Source: Hymenochaete sp. R1 (Eukaryota; Basidiomycota; Agaricomycetes; Hymenochaetales; Hymenochaetaceae). From it: a stretch of DNA of 64,000 nt. Under the pieces are notes generated by a model, which was given only the letters and a program-made list of their open reading frames with translations, had not been told where the DNA came from and made no database searches. Location: the NCBI GenBank assembly GCA_019400425.1, contig JAFREE010000042.1, forward strand, positions 104,875 through 168,874, in the 5' to 3' direction. The position numbers and the translations under genes were made by a program. Positions 33,601-44,886 of this stretch are shown piece by piece; position 1 is the first letter of the stretch, and each line of letters begins with the position of its first letter.

Positions 33601-34454
33601 GGCGTCCATCCGTCACCATCGCGAGCATGCACCTCAGCTCCGGTACTGATTAGAAATGAAATCACAGGTAGATGTCCATTCAGCGAAGCCTTGTGAAGGG
33701 CGGTCTTTGTGAATTGTGAGCAACTATTTGCGGAAATGTAGCAGAATCGCAGCTACGCACCTCTCCCTCCTTGTCCTCAAGGTCCGGTATACCTCCGCAG
33801 TCCTCTATGACTGAAATGATGTTAGAATGTAAGACTGAATTAGTCTGAGCAAAACATACGCCATTTCAACGCATCAAGCCGACCTCTACTTGCTGCAGCA
33901 TGTACGACTGTGAGCCCCGTAATTGGGGATGCGCTGTTCACGAAAGTGAATGGCTCGAGGTCACTATTTTCCGTAGCATTTTCAACCAAATCTTTCAAGG
34001 CAGGTAGGCGACCCTCCAATCCAGCAGCATAGAGTGCTTCAAGTTGTGCGGACGAAACTTGGGTCGTCGGTGCTGGCAGCGGAGACGAAACGGATCCAGG
34101 AGGACTAGGGGTTATATTCCGAGTTTCAACAGCTGGAGGAGAAGCTGGTTCCTCCGCCATGTTTGAAGGCACTTCGACCTCAGGCTCGGCGTCTTCGAGA
34201 GGGTATTGAAATTCGTCGTCATCAGAGTCTTCAGCAGCTCCCATACTTCCGTTCGTAACATTTCCAGCACTATCTCCAGGGTACTGGAATGCCTCTTCTT
34301 CGCCATCTTCATCATAGTCTTGACTGTTAGGCCCAGCATGGAGTTTGGGTTCGGTCGTGTGCAATTGAGGAAGCTGAGTCCTATGATAAATATTAATGAC
34401 CGTTCAAAGAAATACGAAAGATATTGTGACGTACCCTAATACACCCTGATCCAT
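30693..34454 (-). CDS. Ankyrin/peroxin-dysferlin/FYVE/RING protein, predicted membrane-recruited E3 ligase
   Basis: Large many-exon gene. A short first exon (MDQGVL, start 34454) leads to an acidic N-terminus (QDYDEDGEEEAFQYPGD). Ankyrin repeats follow (TVVHAAASRGRLDALKW, GETALHKASLNGHLPVISFL, GDGWTPLHNASSKGYLDIV, NAASKGHLPVVLYLLSKQ). Next is a peroxin/dysferlin-like segment (VDVDGGWQYAHSFGD, WVRRRRWVRVMRRRLD). A FYVE finger (WVRDDTVTEC, RKHHCRRCG) predicts PI3P binding. A C2H2-like knuckle (CPVCGKEIDSPAEQETHVKNC, 20 of its residues shared by context) and a C-terminal RING (CVICLEEFVKG, LCSFHNTCLSAW, CPVH) end the protein at HARDN. The FYVE-knuckle-RING end resembles yeast Pib1, an endosomal/vacuolar ubiquitin ligase. 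The RING is assembled from three exons, so its joints should be checked against RNA. Confidence 0.82.
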
Positions 34455-34839
34455 CTCTCTCGGCGAGTGGACGACACGACACTTGGAGGGAAAAAGTAGC
34501 AGCGGGAGGCAAACACGAGCTACGATACGAGCTAAAGCGTGCCCGCTTAGAATGTCCGAGGTCGACCTCAGGCTAATGGCTGATCTCTTCCCACGTTGTC
34601 CTACTCTTCCATCATCAACCAGCAACTTGAACTCGTCAATTTACGACGACGACGACGACTGAGAATGCTACCGCTTCATTTCAGCATCAATACAGTGACA
34701 AACTTACTGAGCATTCGGACGCCGGCTTAAGCTGCATGGTGCAAAGTGCTTCAACATCTTAAAATGCACGCTGGTGCAATACAGCAATCTTCAATCATAT
34801 CTGCCATTTGGCGCGCCGTTCTTTTATAAGAAACTTTTC
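34455..34839. promoter_or_regulatory. Divergent promoter between FYVE/RING gene and MFS gene
   Basis: 385 bp between divergent start codons. A CGA(CGA)n-like tract (tacgacgacgacgacgactg) lies at about 34643-34662. No further gene. Confidence 0.45.
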
Positions 34840-36798
34840 ATGCGTGAGGTCGGGGCAAGGAGAGAAGATGATGCCTTGCTTGCTCGTGAAGACAGGCCAG
34901 GATCCTATGGCACTTTGGACGAAGAGTCGACTTCATCAGAAGATAGTTGGCCTAACGCCACTTCGACAAGTGCTCTCCCTGTGAAGCAGCTCCTTGTCAT
35001 CTTCATCATGAGACTTGCAGAGCCTATCGCATATACTCAAGTTTTTCCGTACATCAACGAGGTACGACAATTATCTTTCTGCAAGTATAAAGTATTGCTA
35101 AGTTGCGTGGCAGATGATGGAGCATATAGGCGCTGTCGACAACCCCGTAGAAGCAGGGTATTACTCGGGCGTTGCGGTGAGCGATCCTAAACTTGGAAAT
35201 GCCAGGTTGATATTGACGGCTAGCTTCATAGGAGAGTATGTTTGCAATCGCAGAACTCATGACTGTAGTTCAGTGGGGTAGGCTCTCTGGTAAGTTATGA
35301 TTCATAACGTATATTCGACCTTTCCACGAGCTCTTTCCTTCTAGATCAAATTGGTCGGAAACCAGTCCTACTGGCTGGATTTACCGGAGCTACGATTGCT
35401 ACTCTGCTCTTTGGTTTCTCATCTTCTTTCATATGGGCAGTAGTCAGCCGAGGCCTAGCTGGGGCTCTATCAGGCAACGTTGCTATCCTTCTTAGTGCTG
35501 TTGGTGAGATCACCGACGAAACTAACCAAGCACAAGCATATTCTGTCTTCGGCATTGCCAACAATCTTGCTCAAATTGTTGGGCCATCCATTGGGTACGC
35601 ACTCATATCCGTGAAGCTATGTCCTTTTCTTACTCGATCCTGGAAAGTGGCACCTTTGCGGATCCCGTCGTCACCTTCCCACATTCTTTTGGAAAACTCG
35701 CTCTTTTTAAAGCCTTTCCTTACGCATTGCCATGTCTAATATCAGCCTTCATTATTCTATTATGCGCAACTTCTGGCGGGTTGTTCTTTCGAGAGGTGAG
35801 CTGACGTCCCTTTTCTCGTGTTTTACAGTGTCATGCTAATGTACCTCAAGACATTGCAGAAAGGTCATTCAATTGGAACCCCTGCACAAAGTCAAGCATC
35901 GGACAGTCTGGGTGGCAAGAGCCAAAGTACCCTAAGGATTGCTAGAGACCCCACGATTCTTTCAGTCCTTGCTCCGTTCTTCTTACTTTCGATTTTAAAC
36001 ACTTCGATGCTCGTCGTCTTTAGTCTATTCGCTTACACTCCCATCCACTCTGGTGGACTATCGCGAGATGTAAGTTTTCCCTCTTCGTGCATCGGATGAC
36101 AATCTAACGCATTGTCCATAGCCAGAAGAAATTGGATTCGCCATCGCTTTCAGTGGCGTCGCTGGTGCCATCATCCAAGTCATCTTCCTCCCAGCACTAC
36201 AAAAGCGCTTTGGCACCCTATCGCTCTACAAATTCTTCATGTCCCTTTGGCCTGTCATTTACCTCCTGTTTCCCGTACTGAATCTCGTGGCTAGAGTGAC
36301 TGTGGGCGATACAGATATGAGCATGAGCTCAGCAACAGGAAACCCGACAAAACCTGCGGGCTTAGTCGTCTGGACACTTGTCGGGATCTTGCTTGCTTTG
36401 AACCGTCTAGCGTCTATGTCCTATTCGTGAGTATTTCCATCTAAGATTCATTTTTGGAGCATGCCCTGATAAATGTACAACCATATCAAGCTTGAACTTA
36501 ATCTTGACTAAGAGCGCAGCCCCGTCGCCCGCTGTCCTAGGTACTGTCTTTGCACTGTCTCAATTTGTGAACTGTGCTGCTCGCTCAATTGCCCCAGCAT
36601 TCGTGAGGTATGGATGACAACTATTAATCAGTACCAGAGCTACATTGATTGCCCGTTTTCAGTTCTATTTTCGCTGTGTCAGGGCAATATGGTATACTCG
36701 GTGGTTACTTCGTGTGGTTTGTCATGTGCAGTATCGCTGTTCTTGGCGTGTGTGCGACTTTCCATGCCCGTGATGGGTCATTGTCAAGGCTTTATTAG
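34840..36798 (+). CDS. MFS transporter, ZIFL/tetracycline-resistance-like
   Basis: Twelve-helix facilitator. The acidic N-terminus (MREVGARREDDALLAREDRP) is followed by LPVKQLLVIFIMRLAEPIA, then a textbook motif A WGRLSDQIGRKPVLLAGF, AVVSRGLAGALSGNVAILLS, and ANNLAQIVGPSIGG (motif C-like). The C-terminal half contains DPTILSVLAPFFLLSILNTS, EEIGFAIAFSGVAGAIIQVI and SAAPSPAVLGTVFALSQFVN, ending GSLSRLY. These blocks are typical of the fungal family related to plant zinc-induced facilitators. The substrate is unknown. Multiple introns; the ATG at 34840 is the first in frame. Convergent with NSP1 (118 bp between stops). Confidence 0.82.
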
Positions 36799-36915
36799 CC
36801 CACGTACAGAACTTTTTAGTCGTATAGTCAGCAATCAGAAACCCGTCGTCCCTGAGAGCGGTTCGTAGCCATTACAGTAAAGGTCGTAAGTACATCATAA
36901 ATGACACAGTAGAAA

Positions 36916-39108
36916 CTACCGTAACCCGAAACCGCGCGACCTGGACATGCCATGCCCACCGTTTATCGATCCATTTAGCGATGTAGCAGCGCTCCCATTC
37001 CTCGACGACCCACCGGACGCATCTCTCATCGCCCTTTCTACATCGTTCACCTTCGTGTCGACCTCCCTCACCGCGCCATCGATCCACTGCAGACTCTCCA
37101 GATGGCTGCTGAGGATCTGAGCGATTTGTTCGAGAGGGGCGCTGCTTTTTGATTTCGCATCGCCGTCTCCTTCATTGCTCGTGGTTGATAAGGAATTGAC
37201 GGAGTCGATCATCTGCAGGAGCGATCGAGAGAGGTCGTCCAGGTTAGCGTTAAGATCAGCTGCTAGAGTGTAGCTTTATTATGAACGTCAGATGTTGAAT
37301 GACCATATATTGTAAGACAGAATCCATACTGTTTGTCTCGCTCTGCATCTGCAGGGCCGACATCTAACGCGCGTAACCCACCACCTTGTCCGTCGAAAAT
37401 CTCTCCAGCTGCTTTCTCATATACTTCAAGTGTTGCACCAAGTTCTTTTTGTTGATCTTCTACAAGTTTCAAGGATTGCTCAATGTCAGACTGTTCCCGC
37501 TCAGCAAGAGCGATGTGTTGGAGGAGCGCGGCCAGCTGAACCATATAAGTTGATGGAATAGGTATAAAAAAAAGGTGGACTCACTGTATTACCGTTATCA
37601 ATGAGTGCGCGGTCCCAGACAGTAACTTCTCCGGCTAGGCGACTGAACTCTTTTACATGCGTCTCCAGCTCAGAGGACCACTTGTTAACAATTTCCTCAA
37701 TCGTCTTCCCTCGCAACATCGAAGGAGGCGCGACTGAAATTCCAGCTGTGGTTGGCGCCGCGCCTGATGTAAGTTTGGGTTAGTAGCGCAGACTGAAGGA
37801 ACGTGAAGATCACAAACGTACCTGTTGTTCCCGACGCCGATGCGGGGGTAGAGGGAGCAGGACCTTCCGCGTAGTGAGATTCGCAAAGTCCTCGAACAAA
37901 CTAGGTACTAACCATCTTTTTTCTCTTCCCCTACCACACTAGATTAGATTCCTTGATATCGAAGTTTATGAAAAGAGAACCCACCATTAGGAACGTCCTT
38001 CTTCTCTGCAGGTTTTTGTCCAAATAAGTTGAAGCCCGATGCAGGGGTCGCTGTAAACGTAGTTAGTATAATATCGCAAAGTGAATACAACCACAAACCG
38101 GAGGAACTCGCAGCTGCATCTTTGTTTGTGGGAGGGGCCTGCCCAAAAAGTCCACCTGAAAGGTATCAGCTTGAATGACATTTGCGTATACGTAGAAGTT
38201 ACTCACCAGCTGCTGTAGGCGCAGGAGCTGGCGTTGCTGGCTTTTCCGCAGCTTTGCCTTTATCTGCTCCGTCGTCCTTGTTTTGGCCGAAACCTCCGAA
38301 AAGTGAGGGTGCGGTGCCCCCAGCTGGTACGGTAGGCGCGGGAGACGTGCTTGAAGCAGCAGGCGTGTCAGGCTTTTTGCCAAAAAGATTCCCACCTCCG
38401 AAGAGTGAGTTTCCTGCAGGAGCAGCTGGCGTCGATGACGGCGCAGTCGGGGCTGCGTTCTCTGCAGGTTTTGCGAAGAAGTTTGGTGCAGAAGGACCTG
38501 TATTTATCGTTTAGCTAATGAATTCAGACTTTAGCTGTGCATCTAGATTACCTGCAGCATTGGTAGGCTGAGCATTTCCGAAGACTAACAACATGCTCAG
38601 CTGTCTTTAATTTGAGAATTGAAAGAGTGGCTCACGTCCACCTGGCTTCGGTGTCGACGTACCAGAGCCCGTCTCGGCAGGCTTCGCGCCGAACAGCCCA
38701 CCGCCAACAGGCGCAGGTATCGAGGGATTAGAGTTCGATCCTCCAGCTGTAGCATTGCCTCCAAACCCTCCGAAGAGACCTCCTGCCGGAGGGGTAGGAG
38801 CCGGTGTCGAGGACGTGTTTGCGTTTGCTCCTCCCCCAAACAAGGATGTTGCAGGTTTTTCTTGGTGACGTTGAGTTCAAGATAAGAAGGACAACAACTA
38901 TAAAGTCAGAGAACGTACGTCCAAAAAGATTGCCTCCACCAAACGCATTTGTTCCCGTCGGCTGCCCGCCAGCGCCAGACGCATTCGCGTTGTTCGCGTT
39001 GTTGGATGAGGTGTTTCCGAACAGTGAAGGCCCTCCTGTACCCGTAGTACTGAAAGGTGTCGGATTGCTTGTGAATGATGAGAAGCCACCTTTGAGGGGT
39101 TCAGACAT
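36916..39108 (-). CDS. NSP1: FG nucleoporin Nsp1/Nup62
   Basis: Central-channel nucleoporin. The N-terminal half is an FG-repeat domain (PSLFG, NLFG, SLFGG, GGLFGGFGG, NFFAKP, GFNLFGQKP) rich in Ala, Pro, Thr and Gly, spread over several exons. Then come the conserved coiled coils: MLRGKTIEEIVNKWSSELET, FSRLAGEVTVWDRALIDNGN, LAALLQHIALAEREQSDIEQ, ADLNANLDDLSRSLLQMI and HLESLQWIDGAVREVDTKV, ending SRSRGFGLR. This order defines the Nsp1_C family. Start MSEPLKGGFSSF at 39108. It lies directly downstream of NUP82 on the same strand, and the two proteins share a nuclear-pore subcomplex. Confidence 0.93.
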
Positions 39109-39219
39109 GGCGGTTGAGAAACGAGTGCTAATACTATCACTGGCACTCTGGCACTGGCACTAGCAGGAGTCAAAGTTAGAGTCGAGTCGTTTCAGGAATC
39201 ATCAGTCGACGCGAGCTTG

Positions 39220-39225
39220 ACGCGT
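39220..39225. promoter_or_regulatory. ACGCGT box upstream of NSP1
   Basis: Perfect ACGCGT (within TTGACGCGTGATGA) about 112 bp upstream of the NSP1 start codon, in the short gap after NUP82. Confidence 0.35.
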
Positions 39226-39366
39226 GATGAGATGATCGACATCTTGAACTTCAAGCAACGCTAACGCAAGTCATATTTCACAAATACTAGAGAGTTTTTA
39301 TTTTTCGAGAATGCAAGCAATAACTGGTGTTAATAGGAACCGACAGCGAGTATGTACCATAACGAA

Positions 39367-42265
39367 TTATAAGGGCGCTTTGCTCAATCCCGAAATATCC
39401 AACTTCTTTGCTAACTTGGCAAGCTGATCAATAGCTTCACCCAACTTTCTCGACCTGCAACGCAAAAATATTAGCTGTGTCCAGTAGTCTTGAGCTTTGA
39501 GTACATACTCAACGCGAGATATTCTTTCATAGTCCTTCGTAAACGAATGACCCGCTCCTTGAGAACTCTCCTCGAGACTGGCCCTCTTTTTGGCTTCCTC
39601 CTTCGACAACTGCTCCAAGTCAGGAAGTATACGCTCAAATTCGGTTTGAAGCTGTTGTTTTGTTATAAGCAGTTCAGTCAACAAAGGTGAGAGAAACGAG
39701 GATGGACTAGCCACTAACCTTCCTGGTTCTCATTTTCAACGATTCTGCATCATACCTCCCAACACCCATTACTTGCCCCTTCATCCGCTTTAACTCTTCG
39801 AACCATTTCGTTTCATGCTCGTTCAAATCTGGCGAAGCTTTTTTTATCAATGTGTCCAGCAACATCTTCATCCCCTTGATCAACCGCTCCTGCTCGCTTT
39901 GAACCTTGCTCATTCGATCCAATAGTTCCGGCCTCTTCGTCTGGATTAGTTGCCTCGCTCGCTCGGATATATCCCATGCAGACTTCTGTTGTCGCTCGAA
40001 TTCCTGCTTGCATATATCCGTGCGGTTTTTGACGGCATGACATGCCACCATCGCCTCCCGTATTTCGCCCGTTATCCGCTGTGATACTGATACCAAGTAT
40101 CGCAGTGTCTCAGGTGTTAGCTGGATCTCGTCCTTGATGTTGTGAGATTTTGGAAGGGTAAGCTTGGCTATAGATGGAAAGCCCAACGGACGCGTAAGAA
40201 CAGGTGGGATTGTAAAGGGATCCGCCGACACCAAGGACGTATAATGTGGAGGTCCCGATGACGGAAGAAGAGACAACTCCGTCAGAACAAGAGGTTTTTC
40301 GGGCGCTTCAGGCTTATCGAAACTCTCTACCCTAAGACTAAGGGAAAAGGACACAAAGCGTAGCGATTCGGTAATCACAAAAATGCAGTAGGTCGTATAG
40401 ACGTCATCCGGAATAGCAATAGCAGCGACTGGGTCGGAAGTACTGCTACTGGATGAGTACTCGATCACAAGGCATAAATAATAATGCTCACCTCCGTTCA
40501 ACTGAGTATGTGCTCAGTATAGCTTGAACCGAAGTCTGCGCAGGTTCCGCAACTGCACTTGTTAGCTTTTCCTCATCTTCTTGCTTTGTGGCAGATGCAA
40601 GGCACTGGAAAACATTATTGAAATTGAGGACGTGAACACCAAAAGAATGATAGGCGTAAATTGTATCGTCGTGTATTGGATCGGAATAAAAGACGATATG
40701 GTTCCTATCAATGAGATCGGAGGCATTCGTTTTCGCCGATTCCACAGTCTTGACGATGCCCAAATCTATGCTTTCATAAACCGCAAACATGGGAGAGGAG
40801 CTGGACTGAGGAAAGGTATATGAGTTTGCCGAACGATTTCATAGATCACGGTTTCGTAATACCTTTTTGGCTTCCCATTTGGCTTCTGCCTTTTCCAAGT
40901 CGAGTAAAACATCTATTCTACCGTCCTGGAATGCAACCAGTAGAACTCCGAGCCGCTCACTTGCTAAAGCAGACGCCTCCGATCCGTCGTCGTCACTGTC
41001 CGTAAAAGCGCTTCCGAGCGTGATGTAAGTAAGATCCGTTGCATCTCCACAGGGGCTGCCCTCAAGTTCTTCAGGAGCAGGCTGGAGGAGAAAAGGTCCT
41101 TGACGCATTGGTTTACCCAAGAGAGATTTGGAGCACTTCAGAGATAGGGAGCGTGTTAAGGATGGGAAGGGTTGACCAGCGGGAAGTTGTTTGAGGAGGC
41201 CGTTGATAAATTTCCTCTGATAATCATACAAGGCTTGAAACGACTCGTCTATTGTTCCATTATTTTCGGCGACGAATTCCTCCTTAGCCGCTACGAAACA
41301 TTCAAGCGCGTGCAGATAAGCTGAAGGCATAGATCTGCCACCAAGACGTCAGTTTCGGGAGAGTCAAATCTGAACTGACTTAACTTACGTGTGCTCAGGT
41401 AGATATGGACAAGTGGCATAAATGTCACCGCTCTTCGTAAGTGTATACAAGGTCAGAGGCCCCCAGTCCGCTCTTCCCCTTCCAAACGTGAACGACGCGA
41501 CCTCTCTCTCCGCATCCACAGAAGCTACGAAGGCGCCCTTCTTCTTCTCTGGGACAAGGTCCAATACTCGTCTCGGCTCATCCGGGTCAATTGAGACTTC
41601 ATATTCTCGCAGCTTTCCATCTACTGTCACGACTAACAACGTCGAACCGCTCTCTCCCCATGGGTGCCAATCAATTTTAGCAACGGTTGACATTTTATCG
41701 CAGTGATAATATCGTCCGACGTCCAGAGACCTATGAGCTTCCTTCAGTCAAACATGTTCCTTATTCGCAACGCCTGCTAACTTACTTGCAGTCAATCCTA
41801 GAGGTCACCATTCTCGAGAAACCATTTCTTGGTAAGACAAGAACAGCAACGCGCGAAGCACCGGCGACCGCAAGTATTTTCTTGTTGGGACTCAGTCGCA
41901 TTTGACGAATTTCGAAATCAATGTTAGGTGTGTGTAGAACCTAAATCGCATCCATTTATTTAGTTTGACTCTGCTGATGCTTCAAAAGCTGCGTGCCCTA
42001 CCTTGTAGGTCTTCTCCGAGCCTCCTGAGACTTTTGCATTAGATAGAGACGCCATACGAATCTCTGACCCATGTGCAAGAATGATCTCCGAGTCCTTCAG
42101 ACACATTATCTGTCGCCTGCTGGACGTTGGTTCATCTTCTTCCTCAGAATAGGTTCGTAGCGCCTTCACATTTAGTGCCTGGCTTCTAGAGCTTTCAGCA
42201 CCATTGATCGCTGTAAATATGGGGTGGCCGTCGAGCAGAGTTTCCCAATCGATTTCAGTGGACAT
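39367..42265 (-). CDS. NUP82: Nucleoporin Nup82/Nup88
   Basis: Cytoplasmic-face nucleoporin anchoring the mRNA export platform. Start MSTEIDWETLLDGHPIF at 42265; the N-terminal part forms WD/beta-propeller-like strands (IMCLKDSEIILAHGSEIRM, RQMRLSPNKKILAVAG, KIDWHPWGESGSTLLVVTVD, EREVASFTFGRGRADWGPLT, DLTYITLGSAFTDSDDDGS). The middle carries LYTLTKSGDIYATCPYLPEH, a Nup88 signature. The C-terminus is a long coiled coil (ITGEIREAMVACHAVKNRTD, LDRMSKVQSEQERLIKGMKM) ending LDISGLSKAPL. About 800 aa with several short introns. A 258-bp gap precedes NSP1. Confidence 0.88.
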
Positions 42266-42817
42266 ATGCCTTAAGCTTGAGAGAGAGAAAGAGAGATGAA
42301 GTGTATGATACTGTGCTGCAGCGCTGAAGTTGCGAAGGCCGCATCGCCAGTTCGCGGTGTGTCGATCACTTGCAACCAGAAACCCACTTTTGCCTATAAA
42401 AGTAAAAGCCGCGCACGCGATGAAAATGCGAGTTTCTCGGACCAGACCAAAAAATATAGTTGCAATATTAATGCATTCAAAGTCTTGGTAGAGTGCAGTC
42501 CTTATTCCAAACATGCGCTTGATATCATAGATATAATCACTACTTTTGATTTCCACGTCCTCTGTCAATGGGAGTCACCCCGCAATCCAGCATTCTCTCG
42601 AACTTTACAATTTTGCTCATCGATCGACTTACGGTTATCAAAGACCACATTTGCATTCCTGCAAGCAAGTAAGCGAGCAAGCAAGCAAAGGTAGATAGTT
42701 CCACATCAAAACAGTCTGAGTCTCTCAGAAATCAAGTGCCTTTTACCTTCACCCGCCCCGTCTCATACAAGCAGGCATGCACCACATCCGCCTTCCGTTC
42801 AGTCCTTCAGATCCAGT
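42266..42817. other. Divergent promoter of NUP82 and the small hypothetical gene
   Basis: 552 bp. Contains GCAATATTAATGC near 42463 and an AGCAAGCAAGC-type short repeat near 42662-42690. Nothing else is evident. Confidence 0.45.
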
Positions 42818-43279
42818 ATGTCTCGTAGCCCGACCAAGGATGAGTCCATTCCAACATCTGCTCATACCGAACACAGCACTGGAAACAAAGAGCCTCGGCA
42901 GTCTCATATCAATCCTGAAGAACTTATGAGAGAAGCGATCCTACAGGACAAGAACGAAGTTGTTACGGATCCTTTACTGATCAAAAGAGCAGAACGCTTG
43001 GCCCGTGAGCGCGGTATCACTTCCAATCCTCCTCCGACCGCTGCCCACCGTGAGGACGATAGCAGAAACAGCGTATCCGAGCAGTCACACATTGACCCTG
43101 AAGGACTTGTGAGGGGGGCCATCATGGAGGCGAAGGTCGCCAAGAAGGGCTCAGAGCCGTCATCTGTGGGAAATAGTTTGCCCGGCCAATCCTCTTATTC
43201 TGAAGCCTTCCCTCGTCTGCCGTCTACGCGCGATGCACCAGCTCCACACCCTGTCCATTGGCCTCGAAAGGGTACCTAA
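42818..43279 (+). CDS. Hypothetical protein with a duplicated 16-residue motif
   Basis: Single-exon ORF of 153 aa starting at an ATG. Hydrophilic and low in hydrophobic residues, so it is soluble and probably disordered. A motif occurs twice: QSHINPEELMREAILQ (residues 28-43) and QSHIDPEGLVRGAIME (residues 89-104). Each is followed by charged and Pro-rich sequence, and LLIKRAERLARERGI lies between them. I do not recognise the family. Internal duplication favours a real gene over chance. Confidence 0.55.
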   Translation: MSRSPTKDESIPTSAHTEHSTGNKEPRQSHINPEELMREAILQDKNEVVTDPLLIKRAERLARERGITSNPPPTAAHREDDSRNSVSEQSHIDPEGLVRGAIMEAKVAKKGSEPSSVGNSLPGQSSYSEAFPRLPSTRDAPAPHPVHWPRKGT

Positions 43280-43682
43280 TGTGTATCGAAATTACTATAA
43301 TAGAAGGGAGTTCAATGTTTTATAAACGGCAATAGGGATAATAGCACGCACCTGTGGCTTAAATTTTTCATAGAGGAATCGTCACGAAAGAATTTGTCTT
43401 TGACGACAATCGATTCTGATGGCTGCTCTAATCATTGAACAGGCATGATTTGCTCATTAATGTTGCTCATGCTCGTTGAAGTTGAAAATGAAGTTGGTTG
43501 GTTGAACGAAGTCGTCATTCATTCGCGGCACGCGTTGTGTCGATCACCTACCAAATAGAGGCACCGTAACGCGACGCGCGTCTTGATTCTTGGCCTCTCA
43601 TTTTGGGATTGCGCGTTCCTTCCATTCACGTTCTGGCATCTCTCCTCGTTCCTCTCTCGCCTTTCCTTACTTTCAAACATAA
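43280..43682. promoter_or_regulatory. PRE10 promoter region
   Basis: 403 bp between the small hypothetical gene and PRE10, on the same strand. The distal part is AT-rich. The proximal part has ACGCGT at 43530-43535 and the GCGACGCGCGTCTTGA element at 43571-43586. Confidence 0.5.
43571..43586. promoter_or_regulatory. 16-bp proteasome-gene element, PRE10 copy
   Basis: GCGACGCGCGTCTTGA, containing the 10-bp perfect palindrome GACGCGCGTC, ends about 97 bp before the PRE10 start codon. The identical 16 bp occur in the RPN12/PRE3 promoter. ACGCGT lies 41 bp upstream at 43530-43535. Confidence 0.55.
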
Positions 43683-44763
43683 ATGACTTCTATCGGAACA
43701 GGTTATGACCTCTCTGCATCGACCTACTCACCCGATGGACGAATCTTTCAGGTAAGCTCGCCAGTTGGATCGCACGCGAGGTGCCCCATCTTATGCATCC
43801 ATCCAGGTTGAATACGCTGCCAAGGCGGTAGAGAACGCGGGGTGCGCCTTCGTGCTTGGGTCGTTGACTATGCGCTTATCTAAATGTGTGTTTTCAGGAC
43901 AGCTATCGGGATTCGCGTCAAGGACGGTGTTATCCTTGCTGTCGAGAAACTCGTCCAATCAAAGCTTCTCGTGAAGGGTGCCAATAGGAGGATACACACA
44001 ATCGAAAGGCATATGGGCATGGTACATTCTGGACTACATTCTATGCATTGGATGAACTGTGTCTGAAAGAATGTTTTAGGCTTCTGCAGGTCTTACAGCA
44101 GACGGAAGGCATCTCGCAAAACGAGCACAAGACGAGGCGACGAACCTGCGTCGGAATTACCACTTCCCAGCAACTGCTGCAGTGCGTCTCTTCTGTCTCA
44201 TCAAACTCTTGTCGCCTGCTTACCACTTTTATTAGGCCGTTGCAGACAGGCTTAGCTTATACGTTCAAGCATATACCCTCTATTCTTCCGTAAGGCCCTT
44301 CGGAGTTACCGTACTCCTAGGAGCCGTCGACAAGCATGGTCCTGCACTACTAGTCGTAGAACCCAGCGGCGTCTTCCATGTAAGCAAGTCTAATCTCAAC
44401 AAGATGTTGTGCTAAGGTATTTAATAGGGTTACAACGGCGCAGCTGTCGGAAAGGGTCAACAACTTGCCAAAACCGAGCTTGATAAGCTCAAGTTCGACG
44501 AGCTCTCGCCTCGGGAAGCTGCCTTCCAAGCCGCTCGCATGTAAGTACGTCCACTTTATACATTCATAGGCACTGAGTCTTCTGCCTTTCAAAGTATCCA
44601 CCTTGTTCATGACGACTCTCACAAAGACAAAGACTTTGAGCTGGAGATGTCGTGGGTATGCCCCGAGAGTGGCAACAGACATCTTCCAGTGCCCGATGAC
44701 TTGCTCAGGGAGGCAGATGAAAAGGCAAAAGCAGCGTTGGAGGAAGATACTGAGGATGCCTAG
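43683..44763 (+). CDS. PRE10: 20S proteasome subunit alpha7 (PSMA3)
   Basis: Structural alpha-ring subunit. Start [20 protein letters not shown] at 43683, the canonical alpha N-terminus including the YSPDGR gate sequence, continuing [15 protein letters not shown]. Later blocks are [60 protein letters not shown] and [18 protein letters not shown]. The acidic tail ([15 protein letters not shown]) is typical of alpha7. About 251 aa, the family length, in about seven exons. Next to RPN12 and PRE3, forming a three-gene proteasome cluster. Confidence 0.95.
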
Positions 44764-44886
44764 TGCTCACGATGTAATACTATATTCATGTTTTCTTGCA
44801 ACTTCTGGTTCTATCTTTTCGTGCATGAGTGCTGCAAGAAATATATCGCTACGAAAGGAAATAATAATAAGTGAAATCAATATAAA

